From positions 1,426,001 to 1,490,000 of the forward strand of contig NZ_FQXY01000010.1 in the NCBI RefSeq assembly GCF_900130125.1: DNA of 64,000 nucleotides, written 5' to 3'. Under the pieces are notes generated by a model. That model was not told the DNA's origin, made no database searches, and was given only the letters and a program-made list of their open reading frames with translations. Positions 37,301-46,500 of this stretch are shown here, piece by piece. Positions within the stretch are counted from its first letter, which is position 1. Every line of letters starts with the position of its first letter. This DNA comes from Bacteroides congonensis. Lineage in GTDB: Bacteria; Bacteroidota; Bacteroidia; Bacteroidales; Bacteroidaceae. Made by a program: the position numbers and the translations under genes.

Positions 37301-37588
37301 GGTGGACAAGGGCCGGCCGTATATTCGTCGCGCACCATTGAAGACGGTTCTTTCCTGCGCCTGAAAACGGTATCATTAGGATACAGGCTGCCGAACGCAT
37401 GGCTGAAAAAGATAAACATCAAGTCATTGAGAGTGTATGCCTCTGCGCAGAACTTGATTACATGGACTAAATATTCAGGGCCGGATCCGGAAGTTTCCAC
37501 TCGTCCCACGGCTTTGACGCCCTCTTTCGACTGGTCTCCTTATCCAAGACCGCGAACTTTGACATTAGGAGTTGACATTTCTTTTTAA
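34394..37588 (+). CDS. SusC/RagA TonB-dependent outer-membrane transporter
   Basis: 1064 residues. Signal peptide, then a ~25-residue spacer and a carboxypeptidase-regulatory-like domain (VVGSVIDFETGEPIIGASVA, ~50-125), TonB-box region DEVVITAYGSGPRKDLTGAI, plug domain (SLAGRVAGVQV, IVIRGNNSVTQDNSPLYVVDG, EESIEILKD-like text IESIEILKDASATAIYGARG) and a full beta-barrel ending RPRTLTLGVDISF. It imports an oligosaccharide or glycoside into the periplasm. First gene of a seven- or eight-gene operon; susD follows after 23 bp. Confidence 0.92.
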   Translation: MKNAIISKAKWYIRCCSLVYLSVSFSSVVYSAEDVSKMNSVAIAQQAKTRTVVGSVIDFETGEPIIGASVAVAGKSVGTISDLDGNFSIRVDGDNINLEISFIGYEKQTVTVADGKKLTVRLRAVSELLDEVVITAYGSGPRKDLTGAIAKANVQDMRKAPVFNFEESLAGRVAGVQVTSSDGQPGSDLQIVIRGNNSVTQDNSPLYVVDGFPLEMAVGNMLNPEEIESIEILKDASATAIYGARGANGVILVTTKKGKVSSPTVTYSGWVGVQQIIKKQEMLDPYEFVRYQLEADYNVYSKRYLAGERTLEDYRNIEGINWQDKVYRDALVHSHNLAVRGGTEKTRYSVSGSLVDQQGIMLNSGYKKYQGRFVLDQTINKKMKVGINANYTYSKKYGTIVSESQTSPTASLMYALWGYRPVAGVNDSDLLNDLYDESTDPTTDLRINPLMAAENEYNPLFTYNFIGNAYLEYKILKNLTLKITGGYNKIHQRKEVFFNSNSRGGHRYSNNKVNGWITNTERTSLLNENTLTYDVPLKKGHRLKVLGGFTVQDNGTFIDEIRAINVPNEALGIAGIDEGELTSATISKTANGLVSYLGRADYNYKSKYLLTVSFRADGSSKFPKDNRWAYFPSASAAWGFGEEKFVKNIKWISSGKLRAGIGTTGNNRVTDYAALTALQITADSGYSTGNTPGKGVVPKTLGNPKLKWETTVQTNIGLDMSFLDNRISLTADYYYKKTKDLLLNATLAPSMGYLSAYRNVGSVSNSGLELTIDTKNIQTKEFSWTSSFNISFNRNKVLSLNDDEPSLASRVNWGNFNNAYPYIAIPGHPIAMFYGHIFDGVYQYTDFDKVGESYILKDGVPNNGNAREKIQPGDIKFKDINRDGVVNDYDLTIIGNPNPKHIGGFGNNFQYKNFDLNVFFQWSYGGDVLNANRIEFEGGDPNARTSLNMFASFANRWTPENQTNELYRIGGQGPAVYSSRTIEDGSFLRLKTVSLGYRLPNAWLKKINIKSLRVYASAQNLITWTKYSGPDPEVSTRPTALTPSFDWSPYPRPRTLTLGVDISF

Positions 37589-37611
37589 ACCTTTAAAATC
37601 AAACCGTATAT

Positions 37612-39219
37612 ATGAAGCATAATATATTGTTATGGATGACCGTATGTCTGCTGGCAACTTCCTGCTCGAACATACTGGATAAAGAACCTGATTTCGTTTC
37701 TCCTGATTATTATTATAATACGGAAAGTGAACTGTTGCAGGCGTTGAACGGAGTGTATAACCGTCTGATTGACACAAACGGAAGAATGTACAGTAAGGGG
37801 CTTTTCAGCTTATTCGTACTGAGTGACGAGTCTTTTTATACCAATAACTTCAATAACACTAATATCCGTGCGGGTGTAATGGACGCCGCAGACCTGGATG
37901 TCGGACGTTTTTGGGAAGTGCTGTATGAAGGAGTGAACAGGGCCAATCTTCTGCTATACAGCGTCGAAGGTAAAGAACTGGAGACGGATGTGATGAAAGC
38001 GGCGAAGGGAGAGGCTCTTTTCCTGAGAGGATATTTCTATTATCTGCTGACCTCTTTCTTTGGTGAAGTGCCCTTGAAACTTACTCCTACAATGTCTGCC
38101 AATGATAACTATCTGGCGAAATCGCCGTTGGCGGATATTTACAAGCAGATTGTAAAGGATATGCAGGAGGCGGAAAAACTGGTATTTGATATTGACGCGC
38201 TTGGTTATAACGAGCGGATTAGCAAAACGGGTGTTCAGGCTGTTCTGGCAAGAGTGTTCCTGAAAATGGCGGGTGAACCGTTGAAAGACGAGACACGCTA
38301 TGCGGATGCTTTGGAATATGCCGACAAGGTGATTACTTCCGCAAGGCATGAGTTGAATCCGGATTATGCGCAAATCTTTATCAATCATTCACAAGATATC
38401 AATGAAAGCGGAGAGTGTATTTGGGAGATAGGTATGTATGGCAACAAAATAGGTACAGTAGATTTGGCCGGTTCCGTAGGAGTGGAGAATGGTATTCTGT
38501 GCCGTGACGAGTCGATAGGTTATTCAGGCGGTCCGATGAAGGCTTCTAAAAGGCTTTATGATTCGTATGGAGAAGGTGATTTGCGCAAGGATTGGAATGT
38601 TGCCCCTTATTACTATAATGTAGTGGAAGAAACAAAGGTCAATGAGGAAACTCAGGAGACGGAAGTGGTTCAGGTTACTAAGAAAGTAATGTTCTCGGCT
38701 ACTCAGATATATAACCGTAATCCGGGAAAATGGAGAAGGGAGTATGAAACAGGACAGAAAGCGCGGCTCTTCAATTCCACCAATTTCCCTGTTATCCGTT
38801 ACAGTGATGTCCTGCTGATGAAAGCTGAGGCGGAGAATGCGGTTAACGGGCCTACCGATGAAGCGTATGACGCAATCAATCAGGTGAGGAGAAGAGCCTA
38901 TGGGAAGCCGGTTCATACTGCTGATGCCACAGTGGATCTTCCGGCAGATCTGGCAAAGACGGATTTTCTGGAAGAAGTAAAGAAAGAACGGTTTAGAGAA
39001 CTGTGTTTTGAAGGGCAGCGTAAGCTTGACTTGCTTCGTTGGGGGGAATATGTAGCTACCATGAAGGCCTTTGGAACGGAAATTTCAACGACTGCTCCAT
39101 CGGAATTTAAATATGCAAGCAGGGTAGGACAGAATACGACAGACCGTAATGTCCTCTTCCCGATTCCGAATACAGAGATTACCGTCAACAAACTAATGAC
39201 TCAGAATGAGGGCTGGTAA
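37612..39219 (+). CDS. SusD/RagB family substrate-binding lipoprotein
   Basis: 535 residues. Lipobox in MKHNILLWMTVCLLATSC. SusD signatures: ILDKEPDFVSPDYYYNTESE, EALFLRGYFYYLLTSFFGEVPL, VQAVLARVFLKMAGEPLKD, FPVIRYSDVLLMKAEAENAV, VKKERFRELCFEGQRKLDLL, and a C-terminal NVLFPIPNTEITVNK. It is the outer-leaflet lid of the adjacent SusC. Substrate specificity cannot be read from the sequence. Confidence 0.92.
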   Translation: MKHNILLWMTVCLLATSCSNILDKEPDFVSPDYYYNTESELLQALNGVYNRLIDTNGRMYSKGLFSLFVLSDESFYTNNFNNTNIRAGVMDAADLDVGRFWEVLYEGVNRANLLLYSVEGKELETDVMKAAKGEALFLRGYFYYLLTSFFGEVPLKLTPTMSANDNYLAKSPLADIYKQIVKDMQEAEKLVFDIDALGYNERISKTGVQAVLARVFLKMAGEPLKDETRYADALEYADKVITSARHELNPDYAQIFINHSQDINESGECIWEIGMYGNKIGTVDLAGSVGVENGILCRDESIGYSGGPMKASKRLYDSYGEGDLRKDWNVAPYYYNVVEETKVNEETQETEVVQVTKKVMFSATQIYNRNPGKWRREYETGQKARLFNSTNFPVIRYSDVLLMKAEAENAVNGPTDEAYDAINQVRRRAYGKPVHTADATVDLPADLAKTDFLEEVKKERFRELCFEGQRKLDLLRWGEYVATMKAFGTEISTTAPSEFKYASRVGQNTTDRNVLFPIPNTEITVNKLMTQNEGW

Positions 39220-39249
39220 TTGATTCTTATCTTTTTAAAATAATCGAAC

Positions 39250-40956
39250 ATGAAAAATATAATAAGATATTGCGGTTTGTTACTTGTGGGGCTGGCTGCC
39301 TGCATGGAAGACGAAGCTCCAAGTGTGAAGCTGAATGTGGCACTGGATAAACAGGTTTATCAGGTGGGTGAGCCTGTAACATTCAAACTGAACGGAAATC
39401 CGGATAATATAGTGTTCTATTCGGGAGAGGTCGGGCATAATTATGCTTATAAGGAAAGATATCATGCGGATGGTGACCTGTTGGTTAAATTCAATTCTTG
39501 GGTGCGTTATGGAGATATTTATCATAACCTGAAATTCCTGGTTTCTTCTGATTTTAGTGGAATTTATGACAAGGAGAATGTGGAAGCTGCTACATGGATT
39601 GACCTGTCTGACAAGTTCCGCTTTTCGGTAGGGGATGATCAGACTCCTTCCGGAGAGGTGAATCTGAAAGAGTATGTCGGTGCGGCAGAGGATGCCAGGT
39701 TGTTTGTTGCCTTCCGTTATGAGGATGAAGAGAAAGCACGCCAGAACAACTGGATTATTCGTTCCATTGCGCTTGATTGTGTTTCTGCCGAAGGGGTACG
39801 GAGCAGTCTGGCCACGATGCCTACTATGGGTTGGAAGGTGGTTGATTTTGAAAATCCGGCAGTGACATGGAATGTTTCTTCTACCAGTCAGATATTGATT
39901 GATGGGGGAACTAATCAGCCGAAGAATGTCGATTGGGTGATTTCACAGGCTTTTGATGTTCGGAAAACAACTCCTGATACGGGTGTTGCGTTGAAGAATA
40001 TCAGTACCACGATGGATGAATACCAGTATGTTTATACGAAACCGGGAACCTATGAGGTTGTATTCGAAACCACATCCGACTGGTATAATGGCAGTGACCA
40101 TGGATTGACGAGAGTTACTGTGGAGGTACAAGGTACGGTTGAAGAAGAGATTCCCGCTTCGTTGAGCGTCTTGCCGGATAAGGTGGAATGTAAGGCGGGA
40201 GAGCCTATAACATTTAGTTTGACGGGGAATAATGCCAACAATGTAGTTTTCTATTCAGGGGAAAGCGGACATAACTTTGATTTCAGGGAAAGGTTCTATG
40301 CGGATAATGACATGGTGGTGAATTTTTCAACATGGGTGCGTTATGATGTGGATCAGCTTTTAAGGTTTAAAATGTCAACAGATTTTAATGGCGTGTATGA
40401 AAAGGAACATGTAGAAGCTGCTACATGGATTGATTTATCAGATAAATTCATTTTCTCGACAGGAGCGGATAAAACTCCTTCAGGTGAAGTTAGTTTGAAA
40501 GAAGCTGCCGGTGATGATCCTAATGCCCGCATATTTGTAGCTTTTCATCATAAAGATGAAGAGGAAGTCGTAGAGAAACGGAATGATTGGATTGTCAGAA
40601 CGTTTGAAATGGACTTGATTTCTCCGGAAGGATTTAGGAGTAATTTAGCGAAGATGGCTACAAAGGATTGGTGGACAGCGGTTGATTGTTTAAATACAAA
40701 CCGGAACTGGACTGTCACTCTTCAACAATTAGTGTTGACTGGAGGTGCTAATAAATCGGCTAATGATGACTGGGTTATCTCCAAGCCTGTTTATATCAGA
40801 AAAGGCACTCCCGATAAAGGAGTCTCTTTAAATAGTGTTACTTCCAGAGATTACATATATACTTACAATACTCCCGGCACTTATAAAGCTGTATTTGACT
40901 GGTATGACGGAAGTAATTATTCGCAAGTGAAATTAAATATTGTAGTTAAAGAATAA
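39250..40956 (+). CDS. Surface lipoprotein with two tandem DUF5017-like repeats
   Basis: 568 residues; lipobox in IIRYCGLLLVGLAAC. The protein is an internal duplication. Repeat 1 (~residues 28-295) and repeat 2 (~305-568) align throughout: VGEPVTFKLNGNPDNIVFYS with AGEPITFSLTGNNANNVVFY, NSWVRYG with STWVRYD, ENVEAATWIDLSDKFRFS with EHVEAATWIDLSDKFIFS, TPSGEVNLKE with TPSGEVSLKE, and NWIIRSIALD with DWIVRTFEMD. Each repeat starts with a PKD-like strand region and ends DWYNGS or DWYDGS. DUF5017 proteins accompany SusC/SusD pairs, so this is probably the PUL's surface glycan-binding protein, with two binding units. It follows susD after 30 bp. Confidence 0.8.
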   Translation: MKNIIRYCGLLLVGLAACMEDEAPSVKLNVALDKQVYQVGEPVTFKLNGNPDNIVFYSGEVGHNYAYKERYHADGDLLVKFNSWVRYGDIYHNLKFLVSSDFSGIYDKENVEAATWIDLSDKFRFSVGDDQTPSGEVNLKEYVGAAEDARLFVAFRYEDEEKARQNNWIIRSIALDCVSAEGVRSSLATMPTMGWKVVDFENPAVTWNVSSTSQILIDGGTNQPKNVDWVISQAFDVRKTTPDTGVALKNISTTMDEYQYVYTKPGTYEVVFETTSDWYNGSDHGLTRVTVEVQGTVEEEIPASLSVLPDKVECKAGEPITFSLTGNNANNVVFYSGESGHNFDFRERFYADNDMVVNFSTWVRYDVDQLLRFKMSTDFNGVYEKEHVEAATWIDLSDKFIFSTGADKTPSGEVSLKEAAGDDPNARIFVAFHHKDEEEVVEKRNDWIVRTFEMDLISPEGFRSNLAKMATKDWWTAVDCLNTNRNWTVTLQQLVLTGGANKSANDDWVISKPVYIRKGTPDKGVSLNSVTSRDYIYTYNTPGTYKAVFDWYDGSNYSQVKLNIVVKE

Positions 40957-40965
40957 CCGGTAAAA

Positions 40966-43587
40966 ATGAAAGGGATGCCAAAGAATTTCATTAAATATTT
41001 TTCTACAGGCCTAGCACTAAGCTTATCTGTCGCTTTATCAGCCCAGGAACAGTCCGTTGTACGATTGGCTAACGACCAACTTGAGCTCGGATGGAAAAAG
41101 GGTGCCGGCGGATATGCATTGGAAACGCTGAAAGTGAAGGGAACGGACGGTTGGGATGTTATGGAAACAGCCAAGTATCAGCACAATGTTTTATATGCTT
41201 CATCCAAACCTGAAACGACACCACAGAAACTATATGATAAAACGGGAAAAGAAATTCTTTTCCCGGCTCCGCAATATCGTTACATTATCCCTTCATGGCA
41301 GCAGAACACTAACGCTGTTGCCATGAATAAAGCAGGGGAGAATCTGGTTTATCAACCTTCTGCCGTGAAACGTATTTCCGATACGGAAATCTGTTTCTAC
41401 TATGAAAATGAAACGATGCGGATTACAGAAAAGTGGTGTCTGGATTCGTTTCATCAGAATGATATCAAGGTTGATTTTATTGTATATCCCAGGAAGGCAG
41501 GTTATTATTCTTTGGCAACTCCTTCGCTGGTTTCAATAGACAAATATAATTTCCAATGGGCTACTGTCCCCGGAATATTTCAGGGGAATGCTATAAACAC
41601 GGACTTTGTACAAGCGTATGGCTATGGTCAGGGAATCCCTGACGTTCCGGTAGTGGCAAGAGAACGTACCGCTTCTACATTATCCTCACTGGTAACGGAC
41701 AAAAAGGGGGTGTCCGTTGCCGTCACCGCCGAGCCGGGTACAGGTAGAGATCCTTGGCCGGAGGATAAAAAGATGCATGCGGAATGGTTGCTCGGATTGT
41801 CGGTCATGAATCGTGAAGGGGAGTTTTCGCCCACGCTTTACCATCCTGTATTGGGAGAGAAGAATTCATTGGCGAATGTAGGGGACAGCCTTTCTTTCTC
41901 TTTCCGCTATACTATTCAGAAAGCGGATTGGTATGCTGTATTGAAACATGCGATAAATGATATTTATCGTTTCACGGACTTCCTGAAGTTGAAACAGACA
42001 AAGTATTCATTGACACAAAGGCTTTATGATATGCACGCATATCTTACTAATGACAGCACTTCCAAATGGCACAACCATGTATATAAAGGAGTGACGATTG
42101 GAGCACAGGACTATCTGGGCGGCGTGTATGATTCGGAGAAAGATGCCATGAAGAACTCCGATTACGGAGCTATGTGGATGCTGGCAAAATTGACGGATGA
42201 TCCTCGCCTGACACAGAAAAGACTGCCGTATGCGTTGAACTTTAAACTGATGCAGCAGCACGCGGAGAAAGATTTTCTTTATGGTTCCTCTGCCGGACAG
42301 TATTATTTGTATAAAAGCAAACGGTTTACCGAAGAGTGGGGGCCTTATACCGAACCCATTGCAACTACTTATTATATGTTGATGGATATGGGTAATATCC
42401 TGCTTTTTGAACCGGAACAGAAGGAATTGAAACAGCACGTCAGACTGGCTGCCGACCGCTTGTTGGAATGGATGAAACCTAACGGACAATGGGAAGTGGC
42501 TTATGAGAACAAAACGTTGGAACCCACTTTTACCGATATTGCGGATTTACGACCGACGTTTTATGGATTGTTGATTGCTTACGAGATATTGAAAGACAAA
42601 AAATATCTGCAAGCAGCTATACAAGGAGCAGACTGGTACGTGGAGAACGCTGTGAAGAAAGGACATTTCCTGGGTGTTTGCGGTGATACCCGTTTTGTGC
42701 CGGATTTTGCAACAGCCCAAAGTGTACAAGCTTTATTGGAGCTGTATAACGTGACGAAAAACGACAAATATAAAGAAGCCGCTGTCTCGGCAGCCAAGAT
42801 TTATACAGCATCGGTTTATACGCATCCTATACCGACGTCAGCAGTAAAGCGGGTGAAAGGGGTAGAACGGAAAGATTGGGAAATCAGTCAGGTAGGACTG
42901 AGTTTCGAGCATGGTGGAGTGGCTGGTTCTGCCAATCATCGCGGACCGATATTATTGGCCAGTCATGCCGGAATGTTCGTACGGATGTATGGGTTGACAA
43001 AAGACTCGTTATTCCTGAACATGGCACGTGCGGCCGCCATAGGAAGAGATGCGTTTGTGGATTTGAAAACGGGAGTCGCTTCCTATTATTGGGATTCGAT
43101 GAATAATGGGGCAGGGCCTTATCCGCATCATGCCTGGTGGCAGGTGGGATGGATCACCGACTATTTATTGTCTGAAATATCCCTGCGTTCCAATGGCAGG
43201 ATAACTTATCCGGGGGGATTTATTACTCCTAAAGTAGGACCTCATCAGACTTATGGCTTTGCGCCCGGCACTGTGTTTGGTACAAAGGCGGATTTGATAA
43301 TGCGTCCGGGATTATTTAAACTGGATAATCCGGCTATGGAGTATATGACTGCTGTGAACGGGAAGGAGAAAACTGTTTTCCTTATCTTGCTGAACAATGA
43401 TGATGAAAAGCAGACTTCACAGATTGAAATGGATACGGAATGTTTGTTCCCCGGAAAAAAGATCTGGGTGAAAAACGTGGCTTGCCTGGATAATCAAGGT
43501 TATTCCACACCCATAGACGGGGTGGAGAACTGGAATGTAACGACTGATGCGTATGGATTGACTGTTTTAAAGATAAAATATAAATAG
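40966..43587 (+). CDS. Putative periplasmic alpha/alpha-toroid carbohydrate-active enzyme (first paralog)
   Basis: 873 residues with a signal peptide (ALSLSVALSAQ). Residues ~25-330 look beta-rich (FSFRYTIQKADWYAVLKHAI at the end). Residues ~340-750 are helical and resemble an (alpha/alpha) toroid: KYSLTQRLYDMHAYL, YGAMWMLAKLTDDPRLTQKR, YYMLMDMGNILL, FYGLLIAYEILKDKKYLQAA, FATAQSVQALLELYNVTKND. The C-terminus returns to beta structure (KLDNPAMEYMTAVNGKEKTV). Such folds occur in glycosidases and polysaccharide lyases. No family signature was recognised; catalytic residues might be among His/Tyr/Glu in GLSFEHGGVAGSANHRGP and PYPHHAWWQVGW. The next gene is a distant paralog. Database names such as phosphodiesterase may be attached to relatives and should be distrusted. 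Confidence 0.6.
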   Translation: MKGMPKNFIKYFSTGLALSLSVALSAQEQSVVRLANDQLELGWKKGAGGYALETLKVKGTDGWDVMETAKYQHNVLYASSKPETTPQKLYDKTGKEILFPAPQYRYIIPSWQQNTNAVAMNKAGENLVYQPSAVKRISDTEICFYYENETMRITEKWCLDSFHQNDIKVDFIVYPRKAGYYSLATPSLVSIDKYNFQWATVPGIFQGNAINTDFVQAYGYGQGIPDVPVVARERTASTLSSLVTDKKGVSVAVTAEPGTGRDPWPEDKKMHAEWLLGLSVMNREGEFSPTLYHPVLGEKNSLANVGDSLSFSFRYTIQKADWYAVLKHAINDIYRFTDFLKLKQTKYSLTQRLYDMHAYLTNDSTSKWHNHVYKGVTIGAQDYLGGVYDSEKDAMKNSDYGAMWMLAKLTDDPRLTQKRLPYALNFKLMQQHAEKDFLYGSSAGQYYLYKSKRFTEEWGPYTEPIATTYYMLMDMGNILLFEPEQKELKQHVRLAADRLLEWMKPNGQWEVAYENKTLEPTFTDIADLRPTFYGLLIAYEILKDKKYLQAAIQGADWYVENAVKKGHFLGVCGDTRFVPDFATAQSVQALLELYNVTKNDKYKEAAVSAAKIYTASVYTHPIPTSAVKRVKGVERKDWEISQVGLSFEHGGVAGSANHRGPILLASHAGMFVRMYGLTKDSLFLNMARAAAIGRDAFVDLKTGVASYYWDSMNNGAGPYPHHAWWQVGWITDYLLSEISLRSNGRITYPGGFITPKVGPHQTYGFAPGTVFGTKADLIMRPGLFKLDNPAMEYMTAVNGKEKTVFLILLNNDDEKQTSQIEMDTECLFPGKKIWVKNVACLDNQGYSTPIDGVENWNVTTDAYGLTVLKIKYK

Positions 43588-43590
43588 GAT

Positions 43591-46500
43591 ATGAACATAA
43601 ATCACTGGATAGTAAAGAGTCTTGTTTGCACCCTTCTTTTTGCGGTTGGAGGATTGGATATGTATGCGCAGAAAGATAAATATTTGATTGAGGCCGAGGC
43701 TTTTCAATTCAAGGGAAAATGGTCAACGGACAGGTCGGCTGATTGCATGGGGAGTGCCATGCTTCGTTTGAACGGTGGCGGAAGTCTTGACGGACAGTTT
43801 GACGCGCTTACGGTCGTCAATATAATGGAAGAAGGAAACTATAATGTATGGGTGAGGTCGGCGGATTATGAGAAATTGCCGGGGACACGTCTGTTCCGTT
43901 TAAGTGTAGACGAGAAACCGATGAAGGAATCCGGAAAACATGGAAAAGTCGGATTTTATTGGGAAAATGCAGGCAGTGTGCAACTGGCGAAAAAGCAGGT
44001 GTTATTGCGGTTGCATGATACGAAAAGGAATTTCGGTCGATGTGACGCAATCCTGTTGGTGAAAGATCATTCTATCAACCCCAATGAGATAGATAGGAAA
44101 GAAGTGGGAAAGTGGAGAAAAAATCCCGTTAAGATAGAGACGAAAGGTTCGGGCTTTGATAATGTGTCTACCCCGCTTTTATTATCGCCCGATGCGGAGG
44201 TGGTGGCTGATATGGAGAATCCGAATATCCGCGTGAGCTTTGTAAAAGCCGGAGCGAACAATCAGGCGATTGCCTGCCGGACAGAAATCAAGGTGAAGGG
44301 AATCTGGCGTCGTTTCTTGTCTACCATGGAAGACCATAAGGTATTTCTTGTCACTGCGGAACAAAGTCCGGTAGATAATGATAAGTTCTTCCCTTCCTGG
44401 AAGAATGCAGTGTCAAAACGTTCGTTTACTGTCGGTGGAAAAGAATATACGGTACAGTCTGACGAGGATTATTTGAATCCTTATGTGGCAGGAGTGCTCA
44501 GTGAAGCTATTCCGGTGAAAGCGGTGAACAAGGACAATAGGAGTATTGAAGTACAATATATCACGAAGAACGGTTCTGCTATCACGGGATACTGGACGTT
44601 GCCCGCCGAAGGTAATCATGTTGAGGTGAGATTGTCCTGCCGTCCGGCTACCGACGGAATGTATAGTATGGGGCTTTCAGCTTTTCAGCCTGTCCCCCAG
44701 CCCAATGTGAGTAATATACTTCTCCCGCCGATGTTTCAGTATAAGCGGATTTCTCCGCATCCGGTGATGATGCTTTCATCAATGATGCAACAACCGTTGG
44801 CTATTGCGGAGTCTACTACCCCTTTGGGTGGGGTAATGTCATCATTTATATGTGGGGATGATACGACTTTCCCGCAAGAATGGGGAAGTGTGGATTTTTC
44901 TCCGATGGGATTTTCTGTCAAGAATGAGCAGAATGTGGTTCAGCCTGTGGCCTTTGCTCCCGTTATGGGGATGAAGGACTCCCACGTGAAGGCAGGACAG
45001 GTGATTGAACGCAAGTTTGTGGTGGGCATACTTCCGGCAGGCTGGAATGAGGTGGTGGAATATATTTCGGATCAAGTATATAAGGTGAAAGATTACAGGA
45101 AACAAAAAGATGTATCACTGACTGAGGCAATGTTCAATATTCTGGATTTGATGCGTAATGAAGAGTATGGCGGATGGGATGCCGGTCTTAAAGGGTTCTA
45201 TGATATTGAAGGAGATCCGGCGACGGCTCCGACGGTAGTGCACGCTGCCCCTTTGGCTATTATCGCAGCTTCTGTCTTTTCGGAAGATGAAGAGTTCTAT
45301 CTGTCACGCTCTTTGCCGACGATAGAATATACATTGTCCCGGAGTGGATACAGATGGGCTACGGATCTGGTTCCGGGCGGATACAACAAAACGCTTGAAA
45401 CACTCCGGCTCAACCCTTTTAATTCGCAGTTCAACACTTCTTACTATGAAGGTTTGCATCGCCTTTTGGGAGGACTGAACCCGTGGCTGTCTTCTATTGC
45501 TTTGCCGGGGGATACATTGAGGAGAACAAAAGGATATTCTACGCAAGTTCTCTCCTGGGTGCAGGCTATCTCCGCTTATAACCTGACCGGAGATGAGAAA
45601 TGGAAACGGCTGGCCACTTCCACAGCCGACCGGTATATAGATTTGCAGATATATAAGAACTCATCTCAACCGGTAGGACTGATGGCTTTTTATAATACGA
45701 ACGTGTATGCTCCGTGGTGGGACTTGATCGACTTGTATGAGTTGACAAAAGACGAGAAATATTTGAAAGCGGCACAATATGGGGCTTCCAATACCATTGC
45801 GGGAATCAGGTCTTTCCCTGCCGTAACAGAGAATTTACAGACGATTCATCCGGGAAACCGTTTTGACGGGAATACAAACCTGTGGTGGAAAGGGAAAGAG
45901 AAATACCGTCTGGGATTTCCCCGCGTGGCGAACGATGCGAAAGAGAAGCAAGTGTCTGAATGGCTTGTCTCACCGGTCGGACTGGGTTTTGAACAGCCAT
46001 CGACTTATTTCCTGCGGACAAAGGGAAAACAGGTGCGTCCGGTCTTTATGAGTAACTGGACTCCTCATCTTCTCCGCCTCTACCAATATACTCATAAGCC
46101 TATTTACGAGACTTATGCCCGGAATGGAGTGATCGGGCGGTTTACAAACTATCCGGGCTATTATGCTACGGGATATACGGATATAACCCTGTCGCCGGAT
46201 TTCCCTTATAAGGGCCCGGATGTGAGTTCTATCTATTATCATCATATTCCGCCCCATCTGGCGTTTACATGGGATTATCTGGTGTCTGAAGCCATAGAAC
46301 GTTCCAATGGGAATATTTATTTTCCATTCTGCAAACAAGAAGGCTTTGTCTGGTTTACCAACCGTATCTACGGGAATGAGAAAGGAAAAATATTCGGAGA
46401 CAGCAAGGCGAAACTTTGGACAAAGAGAGGGTTGGTACAGGTGGATAATCCGACGATAAACTATCTGACTGCGGTTTCCGACAAATATTTCTGGGTGATT

